Shown: positions 8,892 to 18,003 of the stretch, one piece after another
Layout: each line of letters opens with the position of its first letter
Position numbering within the stretch: position 1 is the first letter of the stretch
Source of the DNA: Acidiphilium sp. PA
GTDB taxonomy: Bacteria > Pseudomonadota > Alphaproteobacteria > Acetobacterales > Acetobacteraceae
Direction: 5' to 3'
Assembly: GCF_026191915.1 (NCBI RefSeq)
Contig: NZ_JAIMBY010000020.1
Location: forward strand, 1 to 54,362
DNA: 54,362 nucleotides
The notes under the pieces: generated by a model
Database searches by the model: none
What the model was told of the DNA's origin: nothing
Seen by the model: the letters and a program-made list of their open reading frames with translations, nothing else
Position numbers and translations under genes: made by a program

Positions 8892-11800
8892 TTATTCGTC
8901 CTGGTCGGCACCAGACGACGCCGCACCGACATCATCGGTCGGATTGTCATCGAGAGAGGAACGTCGTGCGAACATGGCGGGGAATTCCGGGGGTTGGTCC
9001 CCTGCCCCGCTCGCGTTCGGACCCGCGCCGGTGTTGGCCTCGCTCTCCGTGGCGGCCAACGCCTTGTCGATCGCGGCCAGTTCCGCCAGTTTGGCATCGA
9101 GTTCGCCTTGCAGCTCGAACGGCACCCCGAGCCGCGACTGGTATTCGCTGATGCGATACTCGGCGTTGTGCAGGTCCTCCGAGGCGCGGTCGCGCTGGAG
9201 CTCGAACCGGCTGATCACTGATTCGATTCGGGCGATCACCCCGAGGGCGTTCATCTCATCCGGCATTTCGATCGTGAGGCGCTGGTCGGTCAGATGCAGG
9301 ATCACCTTCGCGTCGTCGATCCCGCCCTGCCTGGAGCGCATCACCCGCAGGCTGAATTCGAACCCGCCGATCTCACCGGCAATCGCCTCCTTCTGCTCCC
9401 ACGCGCTCTCCATGATCGTGCGGATCAGCGCCGATCCGGCATGCTTGCGCTCGGTAAACCGGGTCTCGCCAATGGTCATCGCGAAGGCATCGCCGGTGGT
9501 GTCGATCCGCCGCGCGATGTCCTTCTCAAACCCCGCGATCCGCTTGGTGGCGGTCTCGATCGACCAGCGTGCCTCGTTCAGCGTCCGGCGGATCGAGATC
9601 TGCCCGTCGATATGTGCGTCACTCAGACGACGGAGCCTTGCAAGCTCGGCTTCGAGCCCGGCCTTCTGCATCAGCCGCTGATCGCCCGAGGCAATCGCCT
9701 TGGCCATGGCGAACTGGTTGGACTGACTGTCGGCGTCCTCCAGCCGGCGGATCGTGCGATCACCCGACAGCGACGCCTCGATGAACCGCTGCTTGCGTTC
9801 GTTGTTCTGCCACATCGTCGCATCCATGCTGGTCTGCGTCGCATAGGCGTAGATCGCGATTTCCTCGTTCTGGTTGCCCTGCCGCTCGATCCGGCCTTCG
9901 CGCTGCTCGATGTCCGAGGGCAGCCACGGCACGTCGAGATGGTGCAACGCCACCAGTCGCTTCTGGCCGTTCACGCCGGTGCCCATGGTCTGCGATGATC
10001 CGATCAGGATCCGCACCCGCCCGGCGTTGAAGTCGGAGACCACCCGCTGCTTGTCCGCCGCCTTGCGGTAATCCTGCATGAAGGCGATCTCTGCGGCGGG
10101 CACGCCGCGGGCGACCAGCTGATCCCTGATCCAGCGATAGGCCGAGAAGCCGCGGGTTTTCTCGACGTTCAGCGTGCCGAGATCGGAGAAGATCATCTGA
10201 CCCGCGCCGCGATTGGGGTATTCCTCGCCATCAGGCTGGAGGTATCGCCGCTCCGCCGTGTCGCGCCAGGTCTCGAATACCTTGTCGATCAGGGCGTTCA
10301 GCTTGCTGTCGGGGTCCGGCATCCCGCCCTGGGTCACCAGCCGCAGATCGATCGCGGCGTGGCGGCCATCGGTGATAACCGAGAGCAGGATGTCATCACC
10401 CTTCTGCGGCTTACCCTTACGGGCCTCGATCTCCTTGATCCGCTGGTCGAGGAAGCGCTGGTACATCCGGAAATGTGTGCTGGGTTCGACCGTGACCAAC
10501 TGGCGCTTGCCGGTGGCGATGCGGGGGAGTTTCAGATACTCGCGCAGATCGGCCTTCTGGACGACGTCGGCAAAGCTGCGGAAGATGTCGATCAGTTCCG
10601 GCACGTTGACGAATTCCGAGAACCTGGTGACCGGCTTGTATTGGCCCGACGGCTGGAGTTCGAGATCGGTGCGCGCATCCCCGAAGTTCGCCGCCCAGCC
10701 GTCGAAATGCTGCAACCCCATCCGGGTGAGGATGTCTCCGGCAAAGAAGCGCTGCAGCGTGTAGAGTTCACCCATGGTGTTGGTGATCGGCGTGCCGCTC
10801 GCCATCAGCAGGGCGCGGCCGGGGTTCTTCTGGTCAACGAACCGGGCTTTGACGAACAGATCCCACGCCCGCTGCGAGCCGTTCGGATCGACGCCCTTCA
10901 GGGTCGCCATGTTGGTGGCGAAGCTGAGTTTGCGGAACTCCTGCGCTTCATCGACGATGATCTGGTCGATGCCGATCTCACCGATTGTCAGCAGATCGTC
11001 CTTGTCGCTGCCCAGAGCGTCGAGCCGTGCCTCGAACCCCTCCTTGATCCGCTCGATCCGCTTACGGCTGATCCGGTCGTCGCTGTCCACGCTGGTCAGG
11101 ATCTCTTCCATCGCACTAATCTGGTCCTCGAGCATCGACCGCTCGAAGCTGGCCGGGACGGCGATGAACTTGAATGCGGAGTGGGTGATGATGATGCAGT
11201 CCCATTCCCCCGTCGCGGCGCGGGCGAGGAAGCGCTGGCGCTTCGCCTTGGCGAAATTCGTCTCGTCGGCGACCAGAATGCGGGCGGTCGGGTAGAGCAG
11301 TAGGAATTCGCGGCTGGCCTGGCCAAGGCAGTGACCGGGGACCACCATCATCGCCTTGGTGATCATACCGAGGCGTTTCTGCTCCATCACCGCTGCGGCC
11401 ATCGAGAAGGTTTTGCCGGCGCCGACCGCGTGGGCGATGTAGGTCGCGCCATCGGCGATGATCCGCCAGATCACCCGCTTCTGGTGGGGGTAGAAACTGA
11501 TCACGCTCGATGCACCGGGAAGCGTCAGATGCGAGCCGTCGAAGTGACGGGGCACCAGATTGTTCATCAGATCGTTGTAGATCCGGCAAAGCGTCTCGGC
11601 CCGTTCGGCGTCGGTCCAGACCCAGGATTGAAACGCCGTCTTGATTTTGGTCAGCTTCTCCTTGGCGGCCTCGGTCTCGACCACGTTGAGTTCGCGCCGT
11701 TCTGATCCGCCCGCATCCCGCCAGACGTCCCAGATCTGCGGGATCTGCGAATTCAGCGCGTCGTCGAGCAATTCGCCTGCATGGCGGCGTTCGGTGCCCC

Positions 11801-14135
11801 ATTCCGTGGTGCAGGCACCGACGCCGGCGAAGGCGTGGGTGTTGATCGTCCAGCTGCCGATCTCACGGACGTGGCTGACCCGGGTGCTGACACCGATGAT
11901 GTCCGTGCAGAAGCGTTCGATCACATTGGTCGGGATCCAGGTGGCACCGAGGCGAGCGGTGATCTCGGAGGGTTTCAGATCGACCGGCTGGGCGGCTTCG
12001 AGGGCGGTGACATTGATCTCGAATCTGGGGTCTTCCAGCGCGGCACTGCGGGCGATCGTGAGCTTGGTCCGCACCGGGCCGGAGAGATAGGCATCGGAGG
12101 TTTCCCAGCGGCGGGTCTCCGGGTTGAGGAAGATCGCGTTGGGCAGAAGGGAGATGACGGTCTCGGCGGTGGTGCCGAGCAATTCGGCGATGTAGTCGGG
12201 ATCGACGCTGCCGCGATCGTGCAGGCAGACCGTCAGCGCGTCGGCCGCGGTCTCGATCATCGGCTCCGCGGGCGGGTGGATCACCCTTCGGTCGAAGATC
12301 GCACCGTGACGGCCCTTGTCGCTGTCGAGGTCGTACTCCTCGATCGAGGCAACCAGCCACACATCCGGGTCATCCGCGAAGGGGGCGAGATTGGGTCGGC
12401 GGACGATATCGCGGGTCTTGCCGGTTTCCTCATCGGTGATCGTGACCACCTGCGTCCTGTTGATCGCGCCATAGGTCCGCACGAAGCGGCCGTAGACTAG
12501 GCGGAGCTTCTGCTGAGCCTGCTGCCAGGGCAGATCGGCTTCCTGGGCGCGCAGCACCTCCCTGACCGCATCGCGGATCGGGATCAACCCGTCGATGATC
12601 TGGGCGGAGAGCAGCGGGATGCCGTCGCGCTTGGAATTCTTCTGCTTGACCGGGATCTCGGTCGGGATGCCGTCGACCACCTGATGCAGCCGGTTGCGGA
12701 TCACGAGGTAACTGCCCTCGCGGATCGTCGCGCCGTCGGCGGCCTGGCCGGTGTAGACCGGCTCGGCGACTTCATCGGGCTTGCGGAACCGGGCGGAGTC
12801 CGGGGCGTGAACGCCTGATGGCAGGATGGCGAGCGCCTCGTGGATTGCTGCTTCGAGGCCGGGGCCGGTGTCGCCCTTGCAGGTGTAGACCAGGCCGTAG
12901 GGGCTGGTGGTCCGGTCATGGGTGCCGAGGACCTGGGCGGGGTGGTCGAGGAAATACCGGTTGATCGCGATCGCGGCCTCGTTGTCCGTGGTGGGCAGGG
13001 CTTCGCCAGTCTCTGTCCAGTTCACGGCGCCGGGGATCTCGTCATCGGCGCGGGCGCGGAAGACCAGCAGGTCGACCACCACGTCGGTGCCGGCATCGGC
13101 GCGCATTGCCCCGCCCGGCAGGCGCACCGCGCCGAGTAGATCGGCTCTGGCCGTGATAATCCTGCGGGCGGAATCGTCGATCTTGTCCATGGTCCAGCGG
13201 CTGACCACGAAGGCGGCGAGGCCGCCGGGGCGGAGGTGGTAGATCGACCGTGCGATGAAATAATCATGCAGCGACATGGCGGTGGGCGGGGTGATCTCGG
13301 TAAGGCGCTGGGTGCGGTCGGAGAACGGCGGGTTGCCGATCGCGAGGTCGAAATCTCCGATGAGTTTCGCCTTGGTGAAATCCTCCCGTCTGATCTGGCT
13401 TTCGGGGAACAACAGGCGGGTGATGCGGGCGGTCACCGGGTCGGCCTCGATGCCGGTGAAATGGCTGTTCGCGGCGATGGCTTCGGGCGCGAGGGCGAGG
13501 AACAGGCCGGTACCACACCCGGGTTCGAGGACGCGCCCGCCAGCGTAGCCGAGCCGTGCCACCGCGCTCCAGAGCGCCCGGATGATGAATTCCGGGGTGT
13601 AGTGGGCGTATTGAGTGGCGCGCATCAATCCCGCCCGTTCGTGCGGGCTGATCAGCGATTCCAGATCGCGGCCGATCTCTGCCCAACCGGCACGGAATCC
13701 ATCCTCCGCGGATGCGCCATTGCTCGCGGTCGAACCTGACGTGCGGAATGCACCCTGGGCGAGTTCGGTGCTGCTGAAGGCGCAGAACTTGATCAACTGC
13801 GCCTGCTCATCCGGGGTTGCCGGACGGTTCTGGGTTTCGATCAGCTGCAACAGGCGGATCGCGGCGAGATTGTCCTGCGCGCGGGCTTTCCATCCGGCCG
13901 CGAGGTTCCGCGCACCGTCGAGCCGGAAGTTCGTCCCGCGACGTGCGGCATCGGACCGGGACGAACGACTCCCCTGCCCTGCTGGCGTGTCGGCTTCGTC
14001 GGTGTCGTCCACCGGGTTCTCCTTCATCGGGATACGGATCAGGCCGACCGGGTTGAGATCGGCTGGGGTGAGTGCGGTGGTGCCGAACAGGTCGAGACCG
14101 AGTTGGCCGCCCTGGTCGAATGGATTGATCGGCAT
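8892..14135 (-). CDS. Giant N6-adenine methylase / SNF2-type helicase fusion (DarB-like)
   Basis: 1747 aa. N-terminal Rossmann methylase: motif I LEPGCGTG (203-210) and motif IV NPPF (268-271), as in N6-adenine DNA methylases. Helicase part: Walker A AVGAGKT (about 900), DEAQ box (about 1065), SGTPITNTMGEL, and motif VI QREGRIERQGNQ (about 1412). A coiled-coil-rich C-terminus (about 1480-1747) follows. This architecture is that of phage P1 DarB and related plasmid/ICE proteins, which protect incoming DNA from type I restriction. All motifs needed for activity appear intact. Start at ATG with GAGG upstream, just after the hairpin at 14159-14195. ArdC and this protein would give the element two independent antirestriction functions. 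Confidence 0.92.
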   Translation of the reverse strand: MPINPFDQGGQLGLDLFGTTALTPADLNPVGLIRIPMKENPVDDTDEADTPAGQGSRSSRSDAARRGTNFRLDGARNLAAGWKARAQDNLAAIRLLQLIETQNRPATPDEQAQLIKFCAFSSTELAQGAFRTSGSTASNGASAEDGFRAGWAEIGRDLESLISPHERAGLMRATQYAHYTPEFIIRALWSAVARLGYAGGRVLEPGCGTGLFLALAPEAIAANSHFTGIEADPVTARITRLLFPESQIRREDFTKAKLIGDFDLAIGNPPFSDRTQRLTEITPPTAMSLHDYFIARSIYHLRPGGLAAFVVSRWTMDKIDDSARRIITARADLLGAVRLPGGAMRADAGTDVVVDLLVFRARADDEIPGAVNWTETGEALPTTDNEAAIAINRYFLDHPAQVLGTHDRTTSPYGLVYTCKGDTGPGLEAAIHEALAILPSGVHAPDSARFRKPDEVAEPVYTGQAADGATIREGSYLVIRNRLHQVVDGIPTEIPVKQKNSKRDGIPLLSAQIIDGLIPIRDAVREVLRAQEADLPWQQAQQKLRLVYGRFVRTYGAINRTQVVTITDEETGKTRDIVRRPNLAPFADDPDVWLVASIEEYDLDSDKGRHGAIFDRRVIHPPAEPMIETAADALTVCLHDRGSVDPDYIAELLGTTAETVISLLPNAIFLNPETRRWETSDAYLSGPVRTKLTIARSAALEDPRFEINVTALEAAQPVDLKPSEITARLGATWIPTNVIERFCTDIIGVSTRVSHVREIGSWTINTHAFAGVGACTTEWGTERRHAGELLDDALNSQIPQIWDVWRDAGGSERRELNVVETEAAKEKLTKIKTAFQSWVWTDAERAETLCRIYNDLMNNLVPRHFDGSHLTLPGASSVISFYPHQKRVIWRIIADGATYIAHAVGAGKTFSMAAAVMEQKRLGMITKAMMVVPGHCLGQASREFLLLYPTARILVADETNFAKAKRQRFLARAATGEWDCIIITHSAFKFIAVPASFERSMLEDQISAMEEILTSVDSDDRISRKRIERIKEGFEARLDALGSDKDDLLTIGEIGIDQIIVDEAQEFRKLSFATNMATLKGVDPNGSQRAWDLFVKARFVDQKNPGRALLMASGTPITNTMGELYTLQRFFAGDILTRMGLQHFDGWAANFGDARTDLELQPSGQYKPVTRFSEFVNVPELIDIFRSFADVVQKADLREYLKLPRIATGKRQLVTVEPSTHFRMYQRFLDQRIKEIEARKGKPQKGDDILLSVITDGRHAAIDLRLVTQGGMPDPDSKLNALIDKVFETWRDTAERRYLQPDGEEYPNRGAGQMIFSDLGTLNVEKTRGFSAYRWIRDQLVARGVPAAEIAFMQDYRKAADKQRVVSDFNAGRVRILIGSSQTMGTGVNGQKRLVALHHLDVPWLPSDIEQREGRIERQGNQNEEIAIYAYATQTSMDATMWQNNERKQRFIEASLSGDRTIRRLEDADSQSNQFAMAKAIASGDQRLMQKAGLEAELARLRRLSDAHIDGQISIRRTLNEARWSIETATKRIAGFEKDIARRIDTTGDAFAMTIGETRFTERKHAGSALIRTIMESAWEQKEAIAGEIGGFEFSLRVMRSRQGGIDDAKVILHLTDQRLTIEMPDEMNALGVIARIESVISRFELQRDRASEDLHNAEYRISEYQSRLGVPFELQGELDAKLAELAAIDKALAATESEANTGAGPNASGAGDQPPEFPAMFARRSSLDDNPTDDVGAASSGADQDE

Positions 14136-14158
14136 GGCAGGATATCCTCTGGAACGAA

Positions 14159-14195
14159 CGCAGAACGCCGTTCCGGGTTGGAACGGCGTTCTGCG
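14159..14195 (-). terminator. 16-bp perfect hairpin before the methylase/helicase gene
   Basis: CGCAGAACGCCGTTCC and its exact complement flank a 5-base loop; TTCGTTCC follows on the minus strand. It sits between the end of the upstream gene (14274) and the start at 14135. It could be a terminator or attenuator. The U-tract is poor, so Rho-independent activity is uncertain. Confidence 0.5.
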
Positions 14196-14273
14196 GTGGG
14201 CTTGATGGGAAAGGTCAGGTTCGGGCGATCGGGCCGACGTCCGGGCTGGACCGGGTCGGATCGCTGCGGTTTT

Positions 14274-14609
14274 TCAGGCGGGCGGGTGGATCGCGCTCGC
14301 GGGTTCGATCGCTGCGAGCAGATCCGGGTGTTCCTGCGCGAACCGGCCGCGCTGGTAGGGTCGGCCGCGTTCGGTTTCGACGATCAGGCGTTTGAACCGC
14401 TCGACGTCGTTGATCCGGATGTAGCCGTGCCGGACGCACCAGGCTCCGTTCTCGTATTCATCGGAAAGGTCGGGGTGGAGCGGCGGAAGCGGCTTGCCGG
14501 TGACTTGATCGAGCGCACCGCGCAGCCACCAGGCATGCAGGCGGTATTTATCGGTAACCCGCCCGTGTTGCTTGATCAGTCGTTCACGTCGGGAGCGATA
14601 GCGTGTCAT
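14274..14609 (-). CDS. Conserved hypothetical protein, basic
   Basis: 111 aa from the ATG at 14609, with AGGAGG 7 nt upstream; the start overlaps the end of the preceding gene by 26 bases. The N-terminus is strongly basic (TRYRSRRERLIKQHGR), then a compact domain with HAWWLRGALDQVTGKPLPP and WCVRHGYIRINDVERFKRLI. No family recognised. It is the middle member of a minus-strand set 15409-14274. Confidence 0.7.
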   Translation of the reverse strand: MTRYRSRRERLIKQHGRVTDKYRLHAWWLRGALDQVTGKPLPPLHPDLSDEYENGAWCVRHGYIRINDVERFKRLIVETERGRPYQRGRFAQEHPDLLAAIEPASAIHPPA

Positions 14610-15000
14610 CGCCAGCCTCCTGCGGTACGGGGATGTTGTGGATCTCGGCACCGGCGCGGCGATAGTGCGCCGCAACGATCTCCAGTCTTTCGTAGGACAA
14701 GGCTTTGCAGATGATGAAACGCGGTTCCTCGCCGACCGCGATCATCGGCCCGTTGAAAGCCAGGTGAAGCACCTGATCGGGATCGGCCTGACGAACATCG
14801 ATGACGGCACCTCCCGCGGCGAGCACCCGGGCCTTCATCGCATCGAGGTCATAGCCCGAGATGCTGCGCCCCCAACTGACGTAGAGCGTCCATTGCGAGG
14901 GGTTGATCCAGAGGTGGCCGCCTGTGGTCGCACATGACTGCGCGATGAGGTCATCGAGGAACGCCTGGTTGCCGCTGCGCGGCTGGGAAGGATTGCTCAT
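14584..15000 (-). CDS. Conserved hypothetical protein
   Basis: 138 aa, with GAGGAGGCACC before the ATG, the same Shine-Dalgarno context as the DUF2958 gene. It contains two short alpha/beta segments (WINPSQWTLYVSWGRSISGY; LHLAFNGPMIAVGEEPRFII). No family recognised. Its 3' end overlaps the next gene, implying coupled translation. Confidence 0.7.
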   Translation of the reverse strand: MSNPSQPRSGNQAFLDDLIAQSCATTGGHLWINPSQWTLYVSWGRSISGYDLDAMKARVLAAGGAVIDVRQADPDQVLHLAFNGPMIAVGEEPRFIICKALSYERLEIVAAHYRRAGAEIHNIPVPQEAGDDTLSLPT

Positions 15001-15010
15001 CGGTGCCTCC

Positions 15011-15409
15011 TCAGATCATGCCGAGGGCGAGCAGCCAGGACGGTGCACCGTCCCGCGAGTGACCGTCGGGTTCGACCTCCTCGCCATCGGTGGCTTCGAC
15101 CACGCTGTCGGTGGACCAGCGCTCGATCTCGGTCATCGTGGGTAGGTCGGTGATCGACCGGGCCCAGGCCGGGAGATTGGTGATCGCCAGTGCTGCCCGC
15201 TCGAACCGCTCGGCCTTGATCGCATCGGTATCGGCAGGTGCACGGGTGCGTACCCAATCCGAGCACACATCACGGACATAGACGGCACCGTCTTCGCGGT
15301 AGGAGATGAGGCGGTGGAGTTTGACGCTGAAAAACCGGTAGCGTTCGGGTTCCGCGCCGCTCGGCTGGGATGGCGCGTTGTTATGCAGGATTTCCGGGGA
15401 GGCTGACAT
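15011..15409 (-). CDS. Conserved hypothetical protein
   Basis: 132 aa from the ATG at 15409 (GGAG 9 nt upstream). The longer frame to 15826 reads through the leader element and is rejected. Central segment YRFFSVKLHRLISYREDGAVY looks like a beta-rich core and is followed by DVCSDWVRTRAPADTDAIKAERFERAA. The C-terminus is acidic. Function unknown. First gene of the 15409-14274 set, preceded by leader copy B. Confidence 0.65.
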   Translation of the reverse strand: MSASPEILHNNAPSQPSGAEPERYRFFSVKLHRLISYREDGAVYVRDVCSDWVRTRAPADTDAIKAERFERAALAITNLPAWARSITDLPTMTEIERWSTDSVVEATDGEEVEPDGHSRDGAPSWLLALGMI

Positions 15410-15443
15410 GGGAGGAATCTCCTTCGATGGGTGTGATCCGATC

Positions 15444-15612
15444 GAAATCCTTCGTTTTTCTTTGGATTTCTCGAATCTACCCATCGCGCGACCGCAGCTC
15501 GGCGACGGCAGGCAAGGGCGCGGGGCGGGCGCCTTCGCCCGACCCGCGGGAAACGCAGCCAGGCGCAACCGGCGCTTGCGCCGGTGAGCATGGCGAGGCC
15601 CCACCCCTTGCC
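15444..15612 (-). ncRNA. Structured leader element, copy B
   Basis: Minus strand: closing stem GGCAAGGG / CCCTTGCC (15605-15612 with 15511-15518), P2 hairpin ACCGGCG-CAAG-CGCCGGT, P3 hairpin CGCGGGTCGGGCG-AAGG with a near-perfect partner, a conserved CCTCGCCATGCTC box between closing stem and P2, and a distal hairpin GAAATCC / GGATTTC at 15444-15470. Stem sequences differ from the other copies but keep pairing. Confidence 0.55.
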
Positions 15613-15724
15613 GGCCAAGACGGGTGCGGTAGCCGATTTTCTGTTCCCTCTGTTCAACGCCACTCTCTTCAACGGATCCCGAGCGGTGCCGGCCGCAGAT
15701 CGGATGATCACCAGCTATTCTGAC

Positions 15725-15753
15725 TTGCACATGTCCATGTGTATGGGCATAAT
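15725..15753 (+). promoter_or_regulatory. Sigma-70-like promoter with overlapping palindrome
   Basis: TTGCAC (15725-15730), 17-base spacer, CATAAT (15748-15753), 26 nt before the RHH gene start. The spacer contains the palindrome CACATG-TC-CATGTG (15728-15741), placed where a ribbon-helix-helix repressor could block RNA polymerase. Autoregulation by the adjacent gene product is inferred. Confidence 0.6.
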
Positions 15754-15779
15754 GTGTGTCTATTCGAAGGAAATCGATC

Positions 15780-16055
15780 ATGAGCGCCGTCGTCAACGAC
15801 CCGTCACCCTCGCGAACCACTCGCATGTCAGCCCTGGTCAGCGATTTCGAGGCCGCGGAGATTGCCCGGCGGGCGAGTGCTGCCGGACTCTCGGTCAGCG
15901 CCTACTTGCGCGAACGAGCCTTGGACCTGGGCAACAACGCCGGAGATGCCGATGCGCTGCGGCAAGTCGATCGCATGATCGATAAAATGACGGCTGACGT
16001 CGACAATGCGATCGGCGTTCTCGCGACAACTTTGCGGCGAATGAAAAAGGCATGA
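15780..16055 (+). CDS. Ribbon-helix-helix protein, MobC-like or antitoxin-like
   Basis: 91 aa from the ATG at 15780 (AAGG upstream). Core: MSALVSDFEAAEIARRASAAG followed by SVSAYLRERAL, the strand-helix-helix pattern of plasmid mobilisation accessory proteins and RHH repressors. The C-terminal half is an amphipathic helix. It starts a two-gene plus-strand operon and overlaps the next gene by 4 bases (ATGA). No relaxase gene is visible in the window, so a mobilisation role is open; a transcriptional repressor is the other option. Confidence 0.7.
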   Translation: MSAVVNDPSPSRTTRMSALVSDFEAAEIARRASAAGLSVSAYLRERALDLGNNAGDADALRQVDRMIDKMTADVDNAIGVLATTLRRMKKA

Positions 16056-16258
16056 CCGATTGGTTCGATCGCATTGCCCGGCTTGCGGCCCTTGGAGAAC
16101 GCATCGCCGTTCTCGCCGATGGTGTGAAGACGATTGTCGCGAAGGTAGAGGATCATGAAGCGCGTTTGGTCCGGCTGGAAACCATCGTGGAAATCGCACG
16201 ACCGGACGGCAGCGTCTTGCGCATCGCGCCGCAGACGCGTTCGAAAAAACTGCGCTAA
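16052..16258 (+). CDS. Small coiled-coil protein partnered with the RHH gene
   Basis: 68 aa, ATGA-coupled to the RHH gene. It reads as two heptad-rich helices (IARLAALGERIAVLADGVKTIV; VEDHEARLVRLETIVEIARP) and a basic tail. No family recognised. Coupling suggests it binds the RHH protein. The helices could also form an oligomerisation or anchoring module. Confidence 0.6.
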   Translation: MTDWFDRIARLAALGERIAVLADGVKTIVAKVEDHEARLVRLETIVEIARPDGSVLRIAPQTRSKKLR

Positions 16259-16390
16259 CACGTTATTTTTCGGATTTCGCCGTTTTACAGTCAGTTTTTG
16301 AGCGAATGCGCTTGACCTTTCGGATTTTTTCTCAAATTGCTGCTCCTGGTCATGAATTGTGACCGATTGTACAATCATCAAGGAATAGCC

Positions 16391-16924
16391 ATGCCTCGCG
16401 GTATCAAAGGATCCTCCAAACTTAACCCTACTCCTGCTGAAAAGCCCAAGCCCGCTGCGGCTAAATCAGCGGCCGCCAAAGTGACCAAAGTGGCCAAGCC
16501 GGCGATACCCGCCGCTACCTCTGCGCCTTCATCAAAAGCCATGACCAAGCCTGCGAACAAACCAACATCGAAAACACCGATAAAATCGACAAAGTCCGCG
16601 CCCATCAAATCCCTCACCAAACCCGGGCCGAAAAAAACGAGTGCAGCCAAGGCACCAGCGCCGAAATCATCGCCGGCCAAGGTCGCGTTGAAAACGGCGG
16701 GACCAGCAGCGGCCGTTGGAAAAATGCCGATCGGCGAACTGCGCATCAAGCTCGAGAAGCTTGAAACCGAAAACGCGAAACTGCGTACTGAGAAAAAAGA
16801 TCTTCGTGCGCAACTGAGAAACCTGAGTAAGGAACTTGCCGCATCTAAGATTGTGAGCAGCGACAAGCCAGTCGTTGTATCCGCGCCCACCCCGGCTGCA
16901 ACAACAGATGACGAAACACTCTGA
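16391..16924 (+). CDS. Histone-H1-like Lys/Ala/Pro-rich protein with C-terminal coiled coil
   Basis: 177 aa from the ATG at 16391 (AAGGAATAGCC upstream). Residues about 5-110 are a disordered Lys/Ala/Pro/Ser tract with repeated KPAxK and KSxK units, like bacterial H1-type nucleoid proteins. Residues about 118-150 form a charged coiled coil (ELRIKLEKLETENAKLRTEK). The tail is acidic. It may compact or bridge DNA. A histone-like role is inferred from composition only. A 27-base hairpin follows the stop. Confidence 0.6.
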   Translation: MPRGIKGSSKLNPTPAEKPKPAAAKSAAAKVTKVAKPAIPAATSAPSSKAMTKPANKPTSKTPIKSTKSAPIKSLTKPGPKKTSAAKAPAPKSSPAKVALKTAGPAAAVGKMPIGELRIKLEKLETENAKLRTEKKDLRAQLRNLSKELAASKIVSSDKPVVVSAPTPAATTDDETL

Positions 16925-16939
16925 ATAGCACCCCGCTTT

Positions 16940-16966
16940 CGACAACCCGTCTCAGACGGGTTGTCG
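16940..16966 (+). terminator. Hairpin after the H1-like gene
   Basis: CGACAACCCGTCT and AGACGGGTTGTCG form a 13-bp perfect stem around one central base, 17 nt after the stop codon. No long U-tract follows, so it may be a terminator or a protein-binding palindrome. Confidence 0.5.
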
Positions 16967-17072
16967 CTGCTGAAACATCAATTCGGCAGGAAAATCTGTT
17001 AAACGCTGGTCTGCGCAGATCAATTTAGCAAAAGCACACGTCGCCCGTGAACCGCCGCGGATCAGAACCTGG

Positions 17073-17534
17073 TTATGATCGGCAGTTGGTCCGCGCCGCG
17101 AGAGACGGCTTTGCCAAGTCCCATGTTCCATATCGAAATGTTACCGAAATCGGGTGTTGCGCCGTAAGGCCATCGCTAGCCGGAAATTGTAAGCTGCTGA
17201 TCTTTGCCAACAATCGCTCGTTGAGTGCGACCAGACTCGGTTTCAACAGGCGCACATTTGTAACACGGCCATCAGGCGCGATCTGGAACCGCACAACGGC
17301 CGGCCCCTCGCAATACAGATTACGCCCCTTGCCACCGTGGCCAAACGTATCGAACAATTCTTGTTCCACCAAGCGTCGATAATGCTTAGATGGCGCTGGG
17401 ACCATCACTGTGTTGGCGTACCACTCATTCGGCGTTACCGCGGTTTGGCTGGCTGCGAGAGCCATCGGCGGCGCAAGAGCCAATAATCCCAAGCCCAAAA
17501 CGATGGGCCGTGAAAGTCTGGAAACTACCCTCAT
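17073..17534 (-). CDS. Secreted TonB C-terminal-like protein
   Basis: 153 aa from the ATG at 17534 (GAGG 6 nt upstream). Signal peptide: VSRLSRPIVLGLGLLALAP ending at ALA. The mature part has the TonB-C pattern: VVRFQIAPDGRVTNVRLLKPS, then LNERLLAKISSLQFPA and a final ISVTFRYG strand. It lacks the Pro-rich spacer and N-terminal anchor of a true TonB, so it is more likely a periplasmic TonB-domain protein. It sits alone, convergent with the H1-like gene. Confidence 0.75.
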   Translation of the reverse strand: MRVVSRLSRPIVLGLGLLALAPPMALAASQTAVTPNEWYANTVMVPAPSKHYRRLVEQELFDTFGHGGKGRNLYCEGPAVVRFQIAPDGRVTNVRLLKPSLVALNERLLAKISSLQFPASDGLTAQHPISVTFRYGTWDLAKPSLAARTNCRS

Positions 17535-17569
17535 GACAAACCTCGCTTGCAACTACGCTTTAGGATAAG

Positions 17570-18003
17570 GCGACGCCCCACGAAATTTCAATTATGGAAT
17601 TATCCTGGCCGAACTCGGATTGTCAGCCTAGCGCCAGGATGCGTTGATCAGCATGCTCCTGGTGCCGGCCGGCGCCTGGATGCCGTGCATCGGCTGGGCG
17701 AATTCGATACGCCCTGACAGACCGACTGATCTTTATCCGTCGCTCAACTAAACTGACGCCCTGCGCTGAGAATAACGCCTATGATTCGCGCGGATGGGCG
17801 CCGGCAAGGACACATTTGGTTGCACTGCCGCTTCGCGGGTTAGCGATCTCCGTCCAGAGGACGATGAGCGGGTGACCTTTCGTTGATATCTTTGTCGCAC
17901 ATGTGGCTTCTGTTCGTCGGCGAACATCGCCGCAAGGATCATATCGTCATTGATGCACCGGTCGTGGTGGAATTCTTCTCAGCCTCTGGTCCGATGCAAA
18001 AAG
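17570..18003. other. Gap with no convincing gene
   Basis: No convincing coding frame; short open frames (for example 17748-17942, minus) lack a good RBS and family-like sequence. It lies at the downstream edge of the left PAPS-reductase-like copy, where the two segmental copies stop being similar. Confidence 0.5.

Noticed and set aside
17748-17942. 64-codon minus-strand frame in the gap beside the PAPS-like copy 1
   Set aside because: Arg/Ser-rich, no RBS, no recognisable domain.
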